From Erwinia persicina NBRC 102418 (GTDB taxonomy: Bacteria > Pseudomonadota > Gammaproteobacteria > Enterobacterales > Enterobacteriaceae), in NCBI RefSeq assembly GCF_001571305.1, contig NZ_BCTN01000004.1, positions 62,001 through 126,000 on the forward strand: a DNA stretch of 64,000 nt. Direction: 5' to 3'. Numbering within the stretch: position 1 is the first letter of the stretch; each line of letters begins with the position of its first letter. A program made the translations under genes and the position numbers. Under the pieces are notes generated by a model. That model searched no databases. It was not told where the DNA came from and saw only the letters and a program-made list of their open reading frames with translations. This document shows positions 58,505 through 64,000 of the stretch, piece after piece.

Positions 58505-58625
58505 TGCCCAGCACAAAGATAATCAGCGTGAACGAGGTAACGGCAAGCACCACTATGGCAAACTGCGCATCATCTAACGGGACACGGGGTTCTTTTTCAG
58601 ACTCAGGTTTGGAACTGTTTTTCAT
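58485..58625 (-). CDS. Small one-helix membrane protein
   Basis: 46 residues: a charged N-terminal part KPESEKEPRVPLDD and one clear membrane helix (about 22-44, FAIVVLAVTSFTLIIFVLGI), ending LWMS. The start ATG at 58625 has only a weak ribosome site; the frame is open upstream for 49 more codons but without a membrane or signal pattern. Its last seven codons overlap the end of the plus-strand hydrolase-like gene. The helix pattern makes a real protein likely, yet the family is unknown. Confidence 0.42.
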   Translation of the reverse strand: MKNSSKPESEKEPRVPLDDAQFAIVVLAVTSFTLIIFVLGITLWMS

Positions 58626-59047
58626 GTTCAGCCACAGCGCACCGGCAAAACATTCCTGTTGGGGTGCCGATAAAGAATGAAAGACGTCCCTTTCACCAAA
58701 AGTAAGTATTACTAACGCAATTGCAGCCTGCTGCAGGCGCGAATCACGCCAGAAAGCGTCAGTTACCCTCAAATAATCGCGCGGAATAATAGCACGAGAT
58801 GCCCATGTATTAACGTAATAAATTGATTAAAGACAGCTGAAAACGGAATAACTTATACTTTTTTATTGAAAATCAGCGAGTCCGATTGCTTCACAACTTG
58901 AACAGTCAGACAAAATAATTATCAACCTTAACTAATATTTTCATCATTCCGTCAGCTCGCTCCGCCCGGTTTCAGCACCCGGAGTTCAGAGGCCGACGCC
59001 GGAAAATCCGCGGTTTTGAGAGACCGCCGTAAACCAGGGGAGAAAAA
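58626..59047. other. Intergenic region upstream of the AraC regulator
   Basis: About 420 bp, AT-rich between 58790 and 58950. No further gene is credible. Just before the AraC start a short hairpin GCGGT/ACCGC and the strong ribosome site AGGGGAG are seen. Confidence 0.45.
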
Positions 59048-59884
59048 ATGAAGCAGTCAGGCTGGGTAGACTTCGCACGCGACGGACTGTCATCCATAGA
59101 GACGCTGCGCGCGCATTTTACCGGACACGCCTACGATCCGCACTGGCACGACAGCTATCTTGTCGGCGTAACGGAACAGGGTGTGCAGCAGTTTCATACC
59201 CGCCGTCAGCAGCACCGCAGCCGTCCCGGCACGGTGTTCCTTCTGGAGCCCGGTGAATTGCACGACGGCGATGCCATTGACGACAGCGGGTTTACCTACC
59301 GGATGCTGTACATCGATCCGCTGACCATGCGCGGACAGTTGGCCAGCCAGTTCAGTGATATTCCCGACCATTTCGAGCTGAATTTTGCCCGCACGCTCAG
59401 TGGCGACCGCCAACTGGCCCGGGCAACGTTTGATGCTTTTCAGGCGCTGCATCAGGGGGAGTTGAAAATCGTCAAAGAGAGCGCACTGCAGCGTCTGTTT
59501 GCCACGCTGACGCGCCACCTGCACTGGCGCAGACCAATCCATATTCCGGCGCATGAGAAAACCCTCGCGCAGCGGGCGCGGGATTTTATGCTGGATCGCC
59601 GCTATGACGATATTGGTCTGAGCGATATCGCTGCGGCGCTGGACGTTGACCGTTTTCGCCTGTCGCGCGAATTTCATGCCCACTTCGGCCTGCCCCCGCA
59701 CGCGTGGCTGATCCAGCTGCGTCTGAGCGAAGCACGTCGCCTGCTCGCCGTGGGGCTGCCGCCTGTCCAGGTGGCGGCACAGCTGGGTTTTGCCGATCAA
59801 AGCCATTTAGGTCGCTGGTTCAGGCGCACCAGTCAGTTAACCCCCGCCCGTTATCAGCAATACTGCACAAATCTTCCAGACTGA
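59048..59884 (+). CDS. AraC-family transcriptional regulator
   Basis: 278 residues. An N-terminal cupin-like sensor (about 20-95; HAYDPHWHDSYLVGVTEQGVQ, PGTVFLLEPGELHDG) and a C-terminal double helix-turn-helix (about 180-275): IGLSDIAAALDVDRFRLSREFHAHFG and VQVAAQLGFADQSHLGRWFRRTSQLTPARYQQ (each shown in part). The type often controls an adjacent transporter or small gene; here a DUF2000 gene follows 51 bp downstream in the same direction and is probably co-transcribed. The inducer is unknown. Confidence 0.9.
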   Translation: MKQSGWVDFARDGLSSIETLRAHFTGHAYDPHWHDSYLVGVTEQGVQQFHTRRQQHRSRPGTVFLLEPGELHDGDAIDDSGFTYRMLYIDPLTMRGQLASQFSDIPDHFELNFARTLSGDRQLARATFDAFQALHQGELKIVKESALQRLFATLTRHLHWRRPIHIPAHEKTLAQRARDFMLDRRYDDIGLSDIAAALDVDRFRLSREFHAHFGLPPHAWLIQLRLSEARRLLAVGLPPVQVAAQLGFADQSHLGRWFRRTSQLTPARYQQYCTNLPD

Positions 59885-59935
59885 GCCGCCGCACTGATTT
59901 ACGCTGCGTGTTTTCTCCGTCAGAAGGTAAAAGTG

Positions 59936-60343
59936 ATGAGTGATGTTCGTTGTGTGGTGGTGCTGAACCAGGATTTAGCCAGTGGCAAGGCGGCGAATGC
60001 GGCAGCGGTGATCGCGCTGACACTGGGTCAGCGCCATCCCGGCCTGGTGGGTCATACGCTGTCAGACGCGCACGGCCAGCAGTATCCTGGCCTGATCCCG
60101 GTAGGGATCCCCATACTGTCAGCTGATAATACGCAGCTGCGCGCGCTGCTCGCACGCTGCAGAGAGCAGCAGCTTGATGTCGTTCTCTTTCCCCGCGAGG
60201 GCCAGATGACGGTTGATTACGCGGCGTTTGCGGTGGCAGTCAGCGAAGTGGCCACCGGGGATCTGCAGCATTTGGGTCTGGGGATTACCGGGGATAAGAA
60301 AGCCCTGCGCAAGCTGACGGCCAGCCTTAAGCTGTTTGGCTGA
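59936..60343 (+). CDS. DUF2000 family protein
   Basis: 135 residues from ATG 59936 (GTG one codon earlier is also possible), AAGG upstream. DUF2000 proteins share the peptidyl-tRNA hydrolase 2 fold; the N-terminal VVVLNQDLASGKAANAAAV resembles the Pth2 start (K and N-terminal helix) but the catalytic set of true Pth2 is not evident to me. Regularly found next to AraC-type regulators, as here. No function can be stated. Confidence 0.82.
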   Translation: MSDVRCVVVLNQDLASGKAANAAAVIALTLGQRHPGLVGHTLSDAHGQQYPGLIPVGIPILSADNTQLRALLARCREQQLDVVLFPREGQMTVDYAAFAVAVSEVATGDLQHLGLGITGDKKALRKLTASLKLFG

Positions 60344-60369
60344 CGGTCGGCCCATTTTCACCGGCCCTG

Positions 60370-61752
60370 TTATGACGACTGCCAGCCGCCACCCAGGGCA
60401 CGATAAAGGTCAATCTGTGCCAGCAGCAGGTTGTTTTTCGCCTGTACCACGCTGAGCTGGATGCTGAACAGCGAACGCTGGGCATCCAGCTCATCCAGAT
60501 AAGAGGCATAACCATTCTGGTAACGGTTGCGGGCAATGCGCAGCGCCTCCTGCACCACCGTTTCCTGCTCCTGCAGTTCGGCCAGCTGCTCCTGATAGCG
60601 GGTAATGGCATCCAGATCGTCATTGACCTCGCTGAATGCACTGCGCACCACTTTTTCGTAGTTGTACAGAGCCTGATTGCGCGTGGCCATCGAAACATCG
60701 ACCTGTGCCATCAGTGCTTCGCGGTTCAGCAGCGGGGCCAGCACGCTCCCGCCGATGCTCCACAGACGGAAAGGATTTTCTACCAGTTCATGCAGCACGG
60801 AACTCTGCATCGTACCGCTGGCGGTCAGGTTCAGCGAGGGCAGCAGGCTGGCGCGCGACGACTGAAGTGAGGCATCAGCGGCCAGCAGCTGCCGTTCGGC
60901 CTGCACGATATCCGGCCGGCGTTGCAGCAGCTGTGAAGGCATCACCGCGGGCAGGGTTTGCGGAACAACATGGTCAAAGTGGTTCTGCCGCGCGATCTGA
61001 CGCGGGTTCATCCCGACCAGAATACTCAGTGCGTTTTCCTGCTGGGCAATCTGATGCTGCAAGACGGGAACCTGCGCCTTCGCCGTCTGGTATTCCGATC
61101 GTGACTGCACCCATTCCAGCCGGGAGGTATAACCGGATTCAAACTGGCGCTGTGCCAGCGTTAAGGAGTCTGCGCGGCTGGCCAGCGTGGCCCTGGTCAC
61201 CCGCAGCTGCTCATCGAGTGATACCAGCGTCATATACCCCGAGGCCACCGAGCTGGCAATCGTCAGTTCGGCCGCACTGGCGGCCGCCTGCTGTGCTGCC
61301 AGAGAGGCTTTCGCGGCGTCAATGCTGCTGCTGCGTTCCCCCCACAAATCAACGTTGTAACTGGCCTGCAACAGCCCCTGGAACACCGCCGACTCAGCCG
61401 GCTGCCCGGTAGCAGCTGACAGGGAGCGCGCACGCGTGGCTGACACGCCCGCATCCAGCGTCGGGAAATTATCGCCCTGCGCACCGCGCAGTTGAGCACG
61501 GTACTGATCGACCCGGGAGCGGGCAGTGAGAATATCCGGGTTATTGCGCAGCGCCTGATCCACCAGCTGATTCAGCGACGGGTCATTAAACGCCCGCCAC
61601 CAGCTCGCTTCCACAGCCGCCCCCGGCCCGACCTGATTACGCCACTGCGTAGGGATCGGCAGCGATGACGGGGCCTGTTCGACCTCGGTTGCGCATCCGG
61701 CCAGCGTGGCCGACAGCATCATCACGAACAGCGTCTTTGGCGCAGGGATCAT
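60370..61752 (-). CDS. Efflux outer-membrane lipoprotein (NodT/OprM family)
   Basis: TolC-like outer-membrane factor of a tripartite pump. 460 residues with signal and lipobox LAGC (Cys 19), then two repeats of the outer-membrane efflux domain: WWRAFNDPSLNQLVDQALRNNPDI opening repeat one and a second coiled region near 350-430. The ATG overlaps the end of the membrane-fusion gene by four bases. Last gene of the operon in the direction of transcription. Confidence 0.93.
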   Translation of the reverse strand: MIPAPKTLFVMMLSATLAGCATEVEQAPSSLPIPTQWRNQVGPGAAVEASWWRAFNDPSLNQLVDQALRNNPDILTARSRVDQYRAQLRGAQGDNFPTLDAGVSATRARSLSAATGQPAESAVFQGLLQASYNVDLWGERSSSIDAAKASLAAQQAAASAAELTIASSVASGYMTLVSLDEQLRVTRATLASRADSLTLAQRQFESGYTSRLEWVQSRSEYQTAKAQVPVLQHQIAQQENALSILVGMNPRQIARQNHFDHVVPQTLPAVMPSQLLQRRPDIVQAERQLLAADASLQSSRASLLPSLNLTASGTMQSSVLHELVENPFRLWSIGGSVLAPLLNREALMAQVDVSMATRNQALYNYEKVVRSAFSEVNDDLDAITRYQEQLAELQEQETVVQEALRIARNRYQNGYASYLDELDAQRSLFSIQLSVVQAKNNLLLAQIDLYRALGGGWQSS

Positions 61753-62840
61753 TTTTTCTCTCCCGACGGTGCCGCTGCCGTATCAATATTCACCTCCACC
61801 GACATGCCCGGACGCAGATGTCGGGTATTGTCACTGGTGATCTTAATGCGTACCGGAATACGCTGGGCGATTTTAACGAAGTTCCCCGTCGCGTTATCCG
61901 GGGAGATCGCGCTGAACTCAGACCCTGCCGCCGGGGAGATATATTCTACCTCTCCGCTAAAGCGTTCACCGTTCAGTGCATCAACACGGAAGCTGACCGG
62001 CAGGCCAGGTCTGATATGCGCCATCTGGGTTTCTTTCATATTGGCGATCACCCACTTCTGCTCCGGCACCAGTGACGTCAGCCGGGTTCCCGCCGTCACG
62101 TAGGCCCCCTGCCGTACGGCAATCTGGCCCAGCTGTCCATCGCGGGGGGCGATAATTTTAGTGTTATCGAGGTCAATCTGCGCCAGCTCAAGTGCGGCCT
62201 GTGCACTGGCCACGTCGGCCTCCAGCGAGGCGCGGTTGACTATCGCCGTTTGCAGATCCTGACGCGAGACTTCCAGCGTTGCCTGCGCCTGCTGCACGTC
62301 GGCCAGCGTCTGACTGTTGCTGGCGCGCGCGGCATCGCGTTCACGCAGCGACAGTGAGCCGTCGGAAACCAGATTTTCGACGCGTTTCAGGTCAAGCCCG
62401 CCTTTCACCGCCTGCGCTTTCGCATTTTGCAGCGCGGCCTCATTGCGTTTGATCACCGCTTCTGCACTGCGCCGCTGCTGAATATTATTGGCCAGTACCG
62501 CCTTTTTCATCTCCAGCTGCGCCACCGCCTGGTGGACGCGCTGACGATAAATCCGATCGTCAATGGTCATCATTAAATCGCCCTGGTGCACGGGCTGGAA
62601 GTCCAGTACGTTAACCTGGGTGATATAGCCGCTCACCTGCGGACTGATAAACGTCACCTGGCCGCGCACGTAGGCATTTTCCGTCGACTGCGTCTGGCTG
62701 GTAAAGGGCGGGAGCTGCCAGGCATAAAGGATCACCAGTACGCCGACCAGCGCAATGCCTGACCCGAGGGCTATTGATATAATGCGCAGCTTATTATTTC
62801 TCAGACGCTCCGTGAGCTGCTGCTGTTCCTGTTGACTCAT
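61749..62840 (-). CDS. HlyD/EmrA-type membrane-fusion protein
   Basis: Periplasmic adaptor joining pump and outer-membrane factor. 363 residues from ATG 62840 with GGGGAAA upstream; nine codons further upstream are open but lack a ribosome site. One N-terminal membrane helix (about 20-42), the biotinyl-lipoyl half motif (YVRGQVTFISPQVSGYI), a long coiled-coil hairpin (about 85-200), and a beta-barrel domain with APRDGQLGQIAVRQGAYV. EmrA/FusE-like layout, which fits the MFS-type pump next to it. Confidence 0.93.
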   Translation of the reverse strand: MSQQEQQQLTERLRNNKLRIISIALGSGIALVGVLVILYAWQLPPFTSQTQSTENAYVRGQVTFISPQVSGYITQVNVLDFQPVHQGDLMMTIDDRIYRQRVHQAVAQLEMKKAVLANNIQQRRSAEAVIKRNEAALQNAKAQAVKGGLDLKRVENLVSDGSLSLRERDAARASNSQTLADVQQAQATLEVSRQDLQTAIVNRASLEADVASAQAALELAQIDLDNTKIIAPRDGQLGQIAVRQGAYVTAGTRLTSLVPEQKWVIANMKETQMAHIRPGLPVSFRVDALNGERFSGEVEYISPAAGSEFSAISPDNATGNFVKIAQRIPVRIKITSDNTRHLRPGMSVEVNIDTAAAPSGEKK

Positions 62841-62899
62841 AATTTCCCCGTGTTCCGTTTGTTGCACTGCACGCAGAGGTGTTGCTCCGCCTGCTGGTG

Positions 62900-64000
62900 T
62901 TACCGGATAATCGTCTTGTTAATATTTTGCATGGCACGCTGTTCCGCTTCCGCTTCGCGTTTTGCCTGCTGCCAGTTGAGATAGCGCAGACGCGAGAGAC
63001 GCCACAGCACCCAGAGTAATGTGACCCCTGCCATACAGGCGGTCAGAATATAGACATCGTTGTAGGCCAGCACATTCGCCTGCAGGGTGGCAACGGTCTG
63101 AAGCTGTGTCGTCCCCTGTGCGCCCTGCAGGGTGCTGTCACCAATCAGGCTGCTGAACAGGGCGTTGTACTGCGCCAGGCGTTCCGTCACGTTAGGATCA
63201 AGCAGCGAAAGCTGGTCGCCCAGCAGGCTGGAGTGGTACTTTTCACGCCAGGTCTGGAAGGTACCGAGCAGCGCCGACCCCATCAGGCCGCCGAGGTTCT
63301 GGCTCATACCAAACAGCACAACAAAGCTCACCAGGTTCTTCGGCTGAGTCACCACGCTGCCCACGCCCAGCAGCATGGCCGGGGCGATAAAGAAGGAAGT
63401 ACTGAATCCCAGCAGGAACTGGCTGAAATACATATTATTGCCGCGAGTCAGCGGGCTGGATTGCGCATCCATCAGTGAGGCCACCATCACAATAATCAGC
63501 GACAGCACGATCGGCCAGCTCAGATGTTTGGGATTAATGGTCAGCGCACTACAGACAATACCCGCCGCCACGCCGGCGAGGATCGCCAGCGCCAGCCCCT
63601 GCATCTGATCGTTCTGCAATCCCAGCTGTTGCAGATAGCCGATCGCCCCGGTGTTCTGTTCGGCAAGCATGATACGCAGCAGGATCATCACAATACCCAG
63701 GCGGAAAATCGCCCCACTGCCCAGCCAGCGCGTGTTGATCAGCGGATTACTGCGATTATGCTCCACCAGCACGGCGGCCGTCACCAGCACCAGACCCAGC
63801 GCCAGGCAGACGCCGAGCCAGGGCGTGCTGGTCCACCATTCGATGCGGCCCAGCGACAGCACGGCACAAAACAGTGCCATACCGGGAGCCAACAGGAAGA
63901 AGGTAAGAAAATCTTTTTTCTCGAACACTTTGGTGCGCTCGCCCGGCGGGAGCTTGAGGATCAGCACCGCACCCAGCGCCATCAGCGCCAGACCCAGTTC
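62900..64000 (-). CDS. DHA2-family MFS efflux pump (partial, N-terminus beyond window)
   Basis: EmrB/QacA-type drug:H+ antiporter of 14 helices; about 367 codons are seen and the frame is open through base 64000, so the start lies outside. Visible helices alternate with short loops, including the conserved GMSQNLGGLMGSALLGTF segment (motif C-like region in the later half) and a large external loop near residues counted from the end 130-90 (SLLGDQLSLLDPN). It precedes the membrane-fusion and outer-membrane genes by 59 bp, forming one operon. Substrate unknown. Confidence 0.92.
   Translation of the reverse strand, partial: ELGLALMALGAVLILKLPPGERTKVFEKKDFLTFFLLAPGMALFCAVLSLGRIEWWTSTPWLGVCLALGLVLVTAAVLVEHNRSNPLINTRWLGSGAIFRLGIVMILLRIMLAEQNTGAIGYLQQLGLQNDQMQGLALAILAGVAAGIVCSALTINPKHLSWPIVLSLIIVMVASLMDAQSSPLTRGNNMYFSQFLLGFSTSFFIAPAMLLGVGSVVTQPKNLVSFVVLFGMSQNLGGLMGSALLGTFQTWREKYHSSLLGDQLSLLDPNVTERLAQYNALFSSLIGDSTLQGAQGTTQLQTVATLQANVLAYNDVYILTACMAGVTLLWVLWRLSRLRYLNWQQAKREAEAEQRAMQNINKTIIR

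Overview
The window is a contiguous piece of a gammaproteobacterial chromosome of the order Enterobacterales, most likely Erwiniaceae (Erwinia/Pantoea-like). The basis is near-complete collinearity with the Escherichia coli block holB-tmk-mltG-pabC-fabF-acpP-fabGDH-plsX-rpmF-yceD / yceF / rluC / rne / flgLK-flgJIHGFEDCB / flgA-flgMN / murJ / yceM-yceH-rimJ / grxB / yceB / pyrC / dinI / bssS / solA / yceJ-yceI / trhO / lpxL / mdtG / mysB / yceK / opgHG / opgC / clsC, with protein sequences clearly diverged from E. coli. The genus is inferred, not measured.

Layout. (1) 1-9.3 kb: lipid and DNA metabolism operon on the minus strand, driven at least in part from a consensus sigma-70 promoter just in front of yceD. 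It runs yceD, rpmF, plsX, fabH, fabD, fabG, acpP, fabF, pabC, mltG, tmk, holB; two stem-loop terminators (after acpP and after fabF) partition it. (2) 9.4-15.4 kb: yceF, rluC and the large RNase E gene with a long leader that carries an ERIC element. (3) 15.5-28 kb: an extra sugar-nucleotide-type epimerase, then the flagellar rod/hook cluster, with sigma-28 promoters in front of flgK and flgM and an FlhDC-like box between flgA and flgB. (4) 28-45 kb: murJ, the rimJ-yceH-yceM operon, grxB, yceB, pyrC, LexA-controlled dinI, a small unknown gene, bssS, solA, a ProP-type osmolyte transporter, yceJ-yceI, trhO, lpxL and mdtG. mdtH, which lies between rimJ and grxB in E. coli, is absent.

(5) 44.2-49.3 kb is accessory: a DeoR-type regulator divergent from a translationally coupled NUDIX hydrolase plus nucleoside-deoxyribosyltransferase-like protein, an OprB-type sugar porin, the RNA 2'-phosphotransferase gene kptA, and about 1 kb of gene debris. 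In the debris I read the signal peptide and first residues of a TpsB/CdiB-type outer-membrane transporter joined directly to the broken C-terminal part of an Imm35/YrhB-like immunity protein, next to a transposase scrap. This looks like the scar of a deleted contact-dependent inhibition (two-partner secretion) locus.

(6) 49.3-64 kb: mysB, yceK, the osmoregulated periplasmic glucan genes opgGH and opgC, cardiolipin synthase clsC, then a second accessory stretch: a glycoside-hydrolase-like protein whose expected acid/base residue reads as Gln, a one-helix small protein, an AraC regulator with a DUF2000 protein, and a tripartite efflux operon (outer-membrane factor, membrane-fusion protein, DHA2-type MFS pump) that runs off the right edge. 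No tRNA, rRNA or CRISPR array was recognised. The left edge cuts holB and the right edge cuts the MFS pump gene.
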